Shown piece by piece: positions 1-17,003 of a stretch of DNA of 64,000 nt (positions within the stretch are counted from its first letter, which is position 1; each line of letters starts with the position of its first letter). This DNA is from Litomosoides sigmodontis (taxonomy: Eukaryota; Nematoda; Chromadorea; Rhabditida; Onchocercidae): contig OY718803.1 of assembly GCA_963070105.1 (NCBI GenBank), forward strand, positions 4,818,507-4,882,506, in the 5' to 3' direction. The notes beneath the pieces are model-generated. The model was not told where the DNA came from. It searched no databases and saw only the letters and a program-made list of their open reading frames with translations. A program made the translations under genes and the position numbers.

Positions 1-1
1 G

Positions 2-5882
<5,881 letters not shown>

Positions 5883-5961
5883 ATTTTGATAAGCTCTCGA
5901 AAATTACCAGAAACAGTGCAAAAAAACGGAGTTGAGTTGGTGTAATTTGGAAAATAGACAA

Positions 5962-5967
5962 AATAAA
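5962..5967 (+). other. Poly(A) signal AATAAA for the FAK gene
   Basis: A canonical AATAAA lies 80 bases past the FAK stop codon. A second AATAAA at 6298-6303 could be an alternative site. Confidence 0.5.
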
Positions 5968-7212
5968 ACGACGAAATATTGCTGACAAAAAGCAGGAATT
6001 TTAGTAAAAACTCTTCCATAAGGCGATCTCTTTTCATTTGAAAAAGTTTTTTCATTTCTTTTAGACTTTGTGCCTTTCTTTTTCACTGTCATTTTCATAT
6101 AACCTCCAATATTCCTTTTCGGGTTTCTTATTCAGTTGCATTACATTGTTCTAATTTGTGCATTTCATCTTCACTATTACTTAAAATAATTCATGTTTTG
6201 AGTGAAATAGCATAACTCTAAGAAGAGAAGTCGTTTTACATTTAATTGTTGTTCGATTCGCATAGATATATATGCTGTAAATATATGTTTTTTATGAAAT
6301 AAAGTGGTATAATTTGAATTGGATGTGTCTCACAGTGATTGAGTATCGTTTTTAGGAAATTATTCACTAAAAGATAGAAAATCACTGAAAGCTGACAGAT
6401 ATAAGGGTGAGAATCATGCAAGACTTCTTCAATAGCCTCTACCAATCGGAAAATTTAGCAAAGTGCAAAATTGTTGTTTTTTATTCTTTGCTTTTAAAAA
6501 GAAGAAAATTAGGTGGGATGGCTGGCGTCTGCGGGACAAATCAGCTGAGAAATTTCTGCTAGGATTAATATCTCGCTTGCTCTGTCAGCTAAATTAGAAA
6601 ACGTGCCGTCTTTTCGTAGGCTAAAAGCGAGTAATTTCTTGGCTATCATTGTGACGACGATGTCTCCAAGATAATTGATACACGCATCGCATTTCCAGTA
6701 GAAAGATTGGCACTGATCCTGTTTGAATTTGATGGGACGTGAAAGTAATGAGACGAGAATGACTGGAAGGGGAAGAGGGAGAGAGAGAGAGGGGGCGAGG
6801 GAGTGCTCGAACAGTTTGTCCTGCTTGAAAGGAAGAGAAACCACTTGAAAGTTTTTCTATCAAATGATTGCAATAAAATGCCATCCTCATCATCTCATTT
6901 ACTTCTGTCAACTGAAAACAGCCAATACCGCAGAACTTGTGTTGTCGTCACTACACCTTCAAAAACCCTAAAGGCGACACACCCCACCTGCCATACTCAC
7001 CACTTCCCGCAAGTACATTATGCGTCGTCAGTGGCTTTGGAATTTTTAGCGATTAAGACCATTTCACTCTTTCCCTCCGTAACAAAGACGCTTAGATTCC
7101 CTCACGCCCACCTGAAAGTAGCATCACTGAAGTGTGGATCCCCTCAAGTTTACCGCCAGGAATTGATATTTTCATTTCTTGAAGCTAATCTTCTTTCGGA
7201 AAACAACATACA

Positions 7213-7215
<3 letters not shown>

Positions 7216-7261
<46 letters not shown>
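7216..7261. repeat. (AC)n microsatellite, about 23 units
   Basis: An uninterrupted AC run ends 36 bases before the tyrosinase A start codon, so it sits in the presumed promoter or 5' leader. It is likely length-polymorphic. Confidence 0.97.
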
Positions 7262-7263
<2 letters not shown>

Positions 7264-7296
7264 ACATACACGGACTTCGTCTGAGATCTGAGAGGA

Positions 7297-10200
7297 ATGC
7301 TGTTGTTATTTATATCCTGCTCCATTCTACGTTACGGCATCGCAGCAGAGTTAGCTCAAGAATTTCTGAATCCGTGCATTGATGCACCAACAGCGTCTGC
7401 ACGAGTGATCTGCAATCAATTACATGAATGGGACAGACAAGCTCGGGTAAATTTCAGTTTTTCAAAAAACGTAAAGATTTCAAAGGAGGATTTGAATTGC
7501 TTATGATTAAATGGTTTGTAAAGACTTTTTTTGACATGAAATGGAATTTACACAGTGCACAAACTACACAGGCTAAACCGCCAGTGGGGTCATTTGCGGT
7601 TCTGCCACCTGCAATCCCAGGAAGGAATCAAATGATTGCTGCACAGCTTGCGCCCATTACTTCCACTCCTCATCAATGCATGGATCTCGAATGTCTCTGT
7701 ATATATTTAAGAGGTAAGTGATTGCAATTTCATCTATTAAATTTTTTATTGTCATTTGAGAAGTACTCGTTTAGATGATTCAGATGACTTCATAACCATC
7801 GCCACACTGCTTTGCCTGCGTCATCTTGAAGTAGAGGTAGCAGTGGTAGGCGAAGAAGTGAGGAGACAGGCAAGTGCCGTAGCTCACTTTTTAATGTAAG
7901 AAATGAACCGCGGAACTTTAGCACTTCTGAATCGCTGCTCTTTTCACTGCTGAAGGCTCGCCGTCTGGAATGTTGGCAGTAATGAAGTGGCAATATTTTA
8001 TTGGAAGAAAAATTTCTATCAAATTTAATAAACTTCAAAAAATACTAAATTTGAAAATTTTGAATTAAAATTTGAACTTTGGCTTAAAAAAATCTATTGG
8101 AAGTAAGCTGAATTACCACTCACTAGCGACTTTGTAGTAAAAAAAATTAGCGAAAGAGAAATGACATGAAAGAAATCAAAGGAGAACTGCCACAAACTCT
8201 CCTCTTCCGAATAAGCCAATTAGATAGGACGGAAATAGTTTTTTGCAAATATTTTAAATGAAAAAAGTTTCTGATGTTGCGAAAAATCCGTGGATCAATT
8301 CATTTCAAAATTGCAATTTCATCAGCCACATATATTACGATGCTCACATGAAGGAAAGATTTGCATTATTAATAGTTCTTCAAAAACTCACCATATTTTT
8401 GGTATTAATTTTCTCCCACAGCCTCAATCACAAACCCACTTCTTCCATTTTTAATATCAGGTTACTTCTAAATTCATTTCATTATTCTATGTATATTAAT
8501 TAAATCCCGTTCGTGGACTGAAATTGGGAATTACTGGTCACTCATCACTCACGGATAGCGATAATGACAGGTAGGACACAACCGAGTGGACTGTGCTATT
8601 TACCAGACGGTTCACGACTAACGAAAGCTATCAGGAAAGAGTACCGTATGCTAACTGATCAAGAGCGGAAAAGATTTCACAGTGCTCTAATAGAGCTTAA
8701 ACGTTCTGGTGAATATAATAAATTAGCGCTGATTCATGGCGGTGCAGCAGTTAGTGGTGGTGCACATTCCGGACCTGCCTTTCTCCCGTGGCATCGAGAA
8801 TTCATCAAAAGGTATCTTATAATTTATCTACTGCGAATACTTTACTTCTGTCTAATTGCTTCCTTTAAAACTATCACTGTTTTTCTTAAAATTCTTATAA
8901 GTTAACAAATGTTTCTTTTTTGCGGAAAGATTTGAAATTGCCCTTCGACAAATTGATCCCACCGTCTCCATCCCATATTGGGATTCAGTTCTGGACAGCG
9001 GTCTACCAAATCCACAGGACTCGGTGATGTGGACCAATGAATTAATGGGTACAACCAATGCAAACGGAGCTGTAACCGGAGGAGATTTTGCTAATTTCGT
9101 CACATTTGAAGTACGAATTCACTTTCCCTTTAATTTTACTTCAGCATTATCGATTGCAAAGCTGCCGACAAAACGGTTTACTAGCATTTGCAGTGCACTT
9201 GTCTAGCTAATTTAATTAAGTAAACACTTGCTAATAGGAGATAATTATTTCTCATTTATCCGATTCCGAATTTGAAATATAAAATGAAAAAATAGAAACA
9301 TCCAAACATAAGACGTCAAGTCGGAAAGCAAGGATCGCCTTTCAAACAATCAGACTTAAAATGGTTCCTGCAGCAAAACCGGATGGAAAATGTTCTCGCA
9401 TTTACTGCTCCTAGACAGGTATTGATTTTAACATCCACACACATGTATGTTTGCTAGTTATTAAAGTTACTAAATGAATTTCAAGGGATAGTACTAGCGT
9501 GAAAATGGCTGCCTCTCAAGTTATGATGGCCGGTAGCTTCTTCAGTAGATGCGTCTAGAAATCCGGAAATTAATGAGAAAGATTTATTTTCTTTAAGGGT
9601 TGTCAATATCGTGCCAACTACAACGCTTTGGAATACACGCACGGTAATGTTCACATCTTTGTGGGTGGTGACATGTACGATCCGTACACTTCTGGAAACG
9701 ATCCGCTCTTCTACCTCCATCATTCATTTGTCGATTACATATGGGAGATGTACCGACAACAGAAGCAGGTACAACTGCGCATTTCAATTTCACATTCCGA
9801 AACTTTGAACAGCAGGAACATTTCAAATTTAAGCCTTCTGCAGCGCTTATTACAACTTTACCATACAGTTTCAGAAAAGGAAAGCAACTTGTTAGAGTGA
9901 AGTTGTAGATGATGAAGTGCTTTCAGACGCGATATCAACGTGAAAATGATTACTCACCTGATAATCAGGCATGCAGTAGCGCATTACATTTCGGTTCCAC
10001 TTTAATGAGGCCCTTCGCACCATTGCGGAACATTGATGGCCTGAGCAATGCCTATACTGATAACTTATATGAGTATGCACCACGGCCGTCGTGTCGGAAC
10101 GGACCAACTTGTGGCTCCAAGTAAGTACGGTCATAATTGCTAAAGTTGGAAAAAAATTCCACTCCTATATTGACAGAAGAATTACAGCATCCGTTCCAGG

Positions 10201-12052
10201 CAGACTTATCATTACTTTGCAGTTCTCACTTACAATTTAAAAAAGATTGGTGCAGAAAAGGAGCACTGTGACTGAAATTGTGCGTTACAGATGAGGGAGG
10301 AGGAAGAGGAAGAGGAAGAGATGGCCTTACACTGTTTCAGTATCCATGACATTTGAAGCCTAAAATGCAAGTCGGCAACAAGATGCCTTAGATTTAGCTC
10401 TGGCTGTTTCCAATGGAAGGAATTATTTCTTAGATATCTGTTTTGCGATCGATCACATGGACAACCTCGTTGCGTGTCGCAAGCTCGAATCGGTGGCCGT
10501 TGTTCTGGATTTGTAAACGGCGAACAGGTGTGCCATAACGGAATGTGCGTTAATGGGCGATGTGTTGCTACACCTTCTTCTTCGGTTTGTTATAATTCTT
10601 TTCAAGAATTTTATTATTCCAGAAATTTTCATAGCATTTTTTCCTTTTATTTCGTGTGTGTGTGTGTTTCAGTGAAACACGGTGCATGATCTGATCAGAT
10701 CAGATGCTTCAGGTTCCGCCACTTATTCCAGCGCCCGTACACGTGCCCGCAAGGCAAACGTCAGTTGTATCAATAAATGCAAATTGCTATAACGAGAATG
10801 AGTGTTGTCAGTTTTGGGCAGAGCGAGGCGAGTGTGATCGGAACAAAGGTTATATGCACGAGTGGTGTAAAGTTGCGTGTCGAGTTTGTCAGCCTAATTT
10901 CAATCCGCACATTGGTCAGTTCTTCTGGATTTATTTGTGTTGTATTGGCAATGTGACAGTCAGCTTGGTTTGGCACGAGAATTCTGCCATATTCTATTTT
11001 TAATGAAAAGATTGGGAAATAAAACAATTGCGCACATTTCCTTTCTAACCGTAGTACTGCAAGTAAGTTGACTTAACAGTGGACGGCTTAGATTAATTAA
11101 ATTTAAATTAAAGAATGTTCCAATAATCATGAAAATTGTGAACGATGGGCAAGAAGTGGTGAATGCAAGAAAAATGCTAAATGGATGCGCGAGAATTGTC
11201 GAAAAAGCTGTCATCACTGTGATCGAACGAGGGCGCAAATTTGCAGCGGTGAACGTCGTGGTGGTAAACAACTGAGTGTTTTTTTATTCAAATTTTATTT
11301 CTGAAGTTCAAATAGCTAAAAGGTTCTTCAGAAAATCTTCGACAGTTTGATGTTTTCCTTCAAACAGTTGAAATTGTCCACTGTTCGTACTACTCTGTTC
11401 GGCACCTTTCGATTTACACTAGGAAATTTGCTCAGAAAATAAATTTCAATGCTTACTTACTTATCTTTAGCGACAGTAACACGTCGACCGCAGCCTGAGA
11501 AGGTAAATCTTCCTCAGTGCAATTCACCGGGATGCTACAATGAGAATGTTTGCTGTCCACTGTGGGGTTTACAAGGACAGTGCTCTCGTAATTTCACTCG
11601 GATAGCGTGCAACTGTAAAGTCAGTTGTGGTCTATGCATCCCAACTGATTATGATTACGGAAGTAAGTTCTTCCGTTGCGCTGCAACACTGCTAATTCTA
11701 TCACATTCAGCCAAATTCTCTCAAATAATTCGATCTGTTCAGAAAGAAACAAATTTGCTCATCAAGTACCGTTATGTAAAACTTTTGTGAGATATGGTGG
11801 CATAAGGTTACGTGAATGTTACGCTGTTTTTTAGCATGTAATGATTATCATCGTAGTTGCCCGGAATGGGCCTCACGTGGTGAATGTAATGTAAATGCTT
11901 GGATGTTGGAAAACTGTCGGCGTTCGTGTCGCTCATGTTTGGATCAGTGGCAGCTGCGTCAAAGATGCCATAGTAATTTAGATTTAACTTTCAGTCGTAC
12001 GTCAAATATTCTCCCTACGATGGTCGACGATTTTTATTACGATGTATTTTAA
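7297..12052 (+). CDS. Tyrosinase A: type-3 copper oxidase with four C-terminal ShK domains
   Basis: Predicted secreted phenol oxidase/catechol oxidase (o-quinone formation; in nematodes possibly cuticle or eggshell tanning or defence, which is inference). Exons: 7297-7446, 7572-7713, 8571-8811, 8930-9110, 9296-9418, 9598-9768, 9927-10120, 10434-10584, 10713-10914, 11114-11263, 11471-11662, 11835-12052; all phases agree, 704 residues. The start is chosen for its signal peptide ([17 protein letters not shown]). A CMDLECLC motif precedes the catalytic domain. CuA is seen in [16 protein letters not shown] plus an upstream His. CuB is seen as THGNVH (both ligands of HxxxH) and [10 protein letters not shown] Cys-rich linker (10434-10584) follows, then ShK domains at about 10785-10895, 11114-11225, 11520-11640 and 11835-11940. 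A poly(A) signal lies at 12105. The catalytic residues look intact. Confidence 0.93.
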
Positions 12053-12104
12053 ACATATTCGTTTTACCAGCAAGATGTATTATTCTATTTTGTTAAATAT
12101 TTGA

Positions 12105-12110
12105 AATAAA
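12105..12110 (+). other. Poly(A) signal AATAAA for tyrosinase A
   Basis: AATAAA lies 53 bases after the tyrosinase A stop, a usual distance for nematode genes. Confidence 0.6.
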
Positions 12111-14490
12111 TTTAATGGTAGCGAAGTTGTACGAATTGGTTCAAATTACTAAAACTAAAATATTTTTCATTATTTTATCATATTATTTATTTATTTTCAA
12201 TCTTTGGCTTTAGATTTTAAAAATAAATTGCAAATGTGAAATAATTATGAGTTAAATTAGCAGCTACCAATATATACAAATAACTATTTTAGACTTCCAA
12301 ATGCAGGAGTGATTTTTGCAAAATTTCATGCCCGATCATCACTGTAATCGATAGTCAAAATTTCCATAGCATATATATCCCACAAATATTATCTCAAATA
12401 AATTTGAGGTAAAGCTGTACCTAGTTTTTAGCACAAAAATTTTGCTTCGAGTTTAAGATCACGAAGTTTTTATAAAACATTCATCATTGTAGCAACCTCT
12501 GTCCATTTTTTGCCGAGAAAAGTTTGAAGGAGCAACAGCGTGGTAAACGTTTTACGCAAAAATAATAGCAGAAATTTTAAAGTTCCAAAGCAATAATTCT
12601 AACCATTCATCGGTTCACATGAATAGTGCTGCTAATTTAAAAGTAATTGATCCATCTTAGTTATCGTCCAGCAAGTTATCGAGTATTCCGTGATCGCAGT
12701 TTGCACTTTCAATTACTAAATATCAATTAACAGCTGGCTTTGACCACTACGTTTTTAAAAAGTTAATGTATTATCTCAGTTAGTCAGAGAAGTTGCCATT
12801 GTATATTTTAAAAGTAAGTTAAGTCTGTTATTGAGAATGCAAGTACTGTTTTATTAGATTTGAAGAAATTTTTGGACAATAAAGTTGAAGAAAAAAGGAA
12901 TAATCTGATCAAAGGTTTAATGATTTCAACGTGTTCAAATCAAAGAAGCGTGTAGCTTGAAGAAATTAGAGTAAAGTTGTTTTCAAATTTTGTGACATAC
13001 AAATAAAATGTACTGAACAGTTAAAGAAGCTATTTGCCTTCCACATAATCCTTTGAAAGAGTAAAATTAGAACTGAAATGAAAATGTCAGTTTCAAATCT
13101 TGCTTTTAGCAGCCCTTTTTTGCACTGAAAAAAACGACGCTTTCAAATTTAAATTTATTGTCGAATATAATTATGAATGCCATAAAAGCAGTCACTAATA
13201 TCTGAAAGTATTACAAAAAAAGAAGAAAAAAATGATGGAATTCAGCAACGGCGGTTACTTCCTTTGTTCACTTCGAATTTTTTTCAAATTTTAAGTCGAC
13301 CAGTGCCAGTGCTTTTTCCATCTGCTCTCTTAATTGCTATTACTATGATGAAATATATTTCATTTTTTATAAATTTACTGCCTCTACCTATAAATGAAAA
13401 GATTTAGTGAAAAGTCGGTCGATCAGATAACTGCCATCATCGTCCGCCTTAGTTATCAGTGAGCGTCGGGAAATTGAGAAGGAAGGACAAATGTTTAGCG
13501 AAACAAACAAAGTTTAAAGTCAATTTTTGTTCGGAGCATTAAATATTTGGAAAATCCAACTTGCCAAATATCATCGGCTCATCTCAAATTATGCGGCAAA
13601 GGTTAAAGCAGAAAGGTAAATGCGCTAATGCTTTTTTATGCTTAATCTTCAAGTTTAAAAAAGTAGCCTAAATTTTCCAGCTGTCACGTTTATCGAAGAA
13701 GGAAATCATTCAAAATATTCTCTATTTGAATGAAATATCCACAGTGATCCCAAAGGAATATTTATAGGAAATTTATGATTTAATTAGAAAAGTGTTTTTG
13801 CTATGTTTTGCTGCAAAAAGATAACTTCTTTCTTGTTGCTTTCTTTCGAAGAAATTCTTGATCGCTTCATTTTTACTTTTGCCCGATATTTTCTCCGCTC
13901 TTTTGCTTTGTTATACATCCGCAAATATGTTTTTTTTTGTCTTTCTGTGACTAATAAATAGCCATTTCCGTTTTCGGTTTAAACCTGAAATAGGAAAGTT
14001 TACGGTCAAACAGAAGTTGGCCGTTGGTTCCTTACTCCCAAACAAACTTTGGACACCGTTCAAGTGTTGCTACTTAAATACTCATTGTGAAGTTCAAAAA
14101 TTGGAAGTATTGCTGGACATTTTCCGTCGATGCTTTTGCGTTTAAAGTTCCTACTAAATGTTTTCATCTAAAGAGCATCAATTTTTGGTATTTCAGAAAA
14201 ATCGGATAGATTGTTCCTTACTGCTTGTAGCTTGCCATTTAGAACAGTTGTATTTTGAATTTGAATTGGACCATGAACGATCAGATCATTGATGCTTGCA
14301 ATTTAAATAATGAAATCAAATAAGCGAAAAAGAAAAAACATATTGCCAATGGTGCTATTGCAGATGAAAGTGAAGGAATAATGGTAATTAATTGAAACAA
14401 CTGTTTAAAGCAATGATGAATCATTGATTTTGTTCAGAGTTTGAGAGAATTAAGATGAAACGCTCTTTCGTTCTCACATAATCCAATTTG

Positions 14491-14527
14491 CTCTCTCTCC
14501 CTCTCGTGCTTTCTCTCTCTCTCTCTG
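14491..14527. repeat. CT-rich microsatellite
   Basis: Interrupted CT repeats lie in the intergenic region, with no associated coding sequence. Confidence 0.9.
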
Positions 14528-16019
14528 TCTTAATTAACTTTACTGACTCGTGTTTTGCAAAATTTTTGAGAATGTGCAAAGAGCCAAGGTAGCGAGACAA
14601 TAATTGCTTTAAGCATTTCGGATCTCATTTTTTAGCTCTTTTTAAAATTATTAAAAAGCTTAACCTCACAATATCATTTATTTTTTGCTGAATTAAAAAA
14701 CCAATTGGTAGTGTTTTCAGCTGTGCGGAAACATTCGCTCTTCCTTCCTCCTCCTCCTTTTAGTTCATTTGAAGATCTAAGTAATTTAAATTCAAGGCTT
14801 AAAACTGACAATAAATTCTATTGTACTAGCTAGCATCAATCCTAAATTACTTCTCATTCATTCACTTTCTTTCACAAATCATAATTTTGTAGTGACAAAT
14901 GAAGAACGCTTGTCGATAATTAAGTAATGCGAGTGGATTTTTTCATCGTTGGTAACAGAGACGGCAGAAGTTTGAAATATTTATGGAACGAGAAGGTAAA
15001 GGCGCGTTAGTATTAATGCCATTTGGTTTTCTTAAAAAGAGCACTCGTCCTTCCACTTTGCCTGATTAGTTGTAATTATATCATTGATGGAGCCTTTAAA
15101 AAAGTTGAAAATTGTGTTGTTGCTTTTGAAAAAGGTGAAATTGATGAATTAACATTTTTTTAAGAGATTTCAAACGACTGAAATAGCATTACAGATGATT
15201 AATATTGAATATAAGTAAAGGCGAAGGTTAGTCAGCTTTTTTTTGGAAACAATGAAAGAATTTCAAAAATTCATTTCCTCTCTCAAAAATTTTTCAAACG
15301 ACATCATTGTAGTCGCATAGGTAGAAGGACGAGCGCTTTGAGAAAAAACGATAAGACAAATTACCGTTACTTTGGTAATCTGATTAATTGGGAAATTTTC
15401 TCTTAGTAACATTAGGAATGCTTTGTTGATCTAAAGTCAAACAGTTTTCGATTCAACCAGCGATAGGGCATACTTCCTGAAATTAGTCAAAGAATTATTG
15501 AACTCATTTCACAAGTAAATTGATCAAAAGTAATTTAGATTAGAATGATACATACATATTATTAGCTGAGATTTACAGCTCCGATAATCGCCGTTTTCAA
15601 TCAAACAGTTGTCAGATCGTTAATTTCGAGAATGTAAAGTTTGTATTTGTGACATGAAGTTTTTAAAACAATGGAGAAAATGAGCGCACTCTATTGACAT
15701 GTCAGGCGGAAGAGATAAAGAATAAGCGAGTGATTAGCATTCAACACAATATTTCTGTCATAATTTTGCAGGTAAAGTTCATGCTGCGTACATTTTTAAA
15801 AGAGAAACAAAATTTCAAAAATACTTTAGTTTTCATCGACTTGCTAGCTAGAAAACTATGATATAAGACATTCTCTTTTGTATCAAAAAGTCAGTTGGTT
15901 GTAAAAGTGTTTGCTGAGAGAAAGCTTTTTACCTTTTTGAAAAAGAAAATTTTAAGATGCAAATATGCCATTATGCACTGGTCAGATAGTCTTAGCTATC
16001 TTCTCATCAACGTCCCAAC

Positions 16020-16040
16020 GTCACGTGACAGACATGTGAC
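16020..16040. promoter_or_regulatory. CLEAR-type palindrome GTCACGTGAC with nearby CATGTG E-box
   Basis: The 10-base palindrome GTCACGTGAC is at 16020-16029, followed within 5 bases by CATGTGAC. It equals the consensus for MiT/TFEB-family bHLH-Zip factors (HLH-30 in C. elegans). It lies about 975 bases upstream of the tyrosinase B start. Binding is inference from sequence only. Confidence 0.35.
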
Positions 16041-16620
16041 CAATAGTCTGCCATTTGCTAATTAGAGCAATAAATACTTTTACTTCACCTCACGACCTCG
16101 GAGTTGTCACTGATGACATTCAGGAAATATTCGCTCATTTCCTTCCACAAAGGTTGCTTGTGGAAAATGCATATATTCTCGTTTCAATGGGCTTTTTTGC
16201 AGCATTGATGTTTGCCGCAGTTAAAGCAAAATTTTTCCTTCCAACCTTTTGTGCTTCGTCAACAAATAGCTGGGAAGCTTTTCGTCTGACCAAATCAAAA
16301 TTCCCTTTCCAAACTCTTTTCGACCCACGGGAAACTGTGAAAGTGTGGGAAAGCCAAAATGCCTTGAGGTCATTTGTGGTAATTGTCAATTACCTTCGAC
16401 GCTTAATTTGACGGTCCTTATCAGGCAGAATATCTTCCTTCCTTCATTTCTCTACCCTCAACTCCACTGATGAACTTTCCTAGCTAAGTAGCACTGTAAA
16501 TGATTTTTTCACTCAAATTCAAGAACATAAAGTAATTCCTTACTGTACCGAAACTGTCCTATGCTCTTCTACTTCATAAGTCCGTAAATTGAACTAACTT
16601 TGATAAAAAAAAACCTGACA

Positions 16621-16717
16621 GATCTTTAAAAGTATGCAGAATTTGAAATTAAGGAGATTCTGGAATAGAAAATCCTTAAGAGTGTGCAGAATTTGAAATT
16701 AAGGAGATTCTGGAATG
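16621..16717. repeat. Two-copy tandem duplication, 50-bp period
   Basis: GCAGAATTTGAAATTAAGGA and its flanks recur exactly 50 bases apart (about 16635 and 16685). The second half of each unit is nearly identical; the first about 12 bases are diverged. Confidence 0.95.
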
Positions 16718-17003
16718 GTCTTATTTGATAGTCTACTTATGACGTGAGGAAATTTTTGACGTCAACCTATGTCCTCAAAGGAAATTATCCAGTGGTTGGA
16801 TATTACTTTTTTGCTCAAAAAAAATCCAATTTTACTGAAAAGGTTGGTGGAGAGAAGAAAGACATGCAGCGCTATACATCAATGCACGTTTGTTCCGTCA
16901 CCGTCGTGCGAACACTGAAATGTCGCGTCTCTGTCACGTAGAATGAAGCGAAGTTAATCTGTCAGTGGATATTTCAGCTACTTCATTGTTCAAACTGCAC
17001 GAG

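Larger units (their letters stand above)
5883..7296. other. Intergenic region between FAK and tyrosinase A
   Basis: It holds the FAK 3' UTR, a purine-rich GA tract at about 6763-6802, and a CA microsatellite just before the tyrosinase start. Open frames here, such as 6803-7291, run through low-complexity DNA and encode nothing recognisable. Confidence 0.6.
12053..17003. other. 4.9-kb non-coding stretch between the two tyrosinases
   Basis: No conserved coding exon is visible on either strand. It is AT-rich with a CT microsatellite (14491-14527), a CACGTG palindrome with an adjacent CATGTG (16020-16040) and a 50-bp tandem duplication (16621-16717). Overlapping open frames on both strands at 16055-16411 match nothing I recognise. 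The 3' half presumably includes the tyrosinase B promoter. Confidence 0.6.

Noticed and set aside
6803..7291. 162-codon open frame before tyrosinase A
   Set aside because: Its C-terminal part is the AC microsatellite read as His-Thr repeats; the rest matches no family and other frames overlap it.
16055..16411. Overlapping open frames on both strands (118 and 84 codons)
   Set aside because: No recognisable product, no splice context, and sequence composition like the surrounding intergenic DNA.
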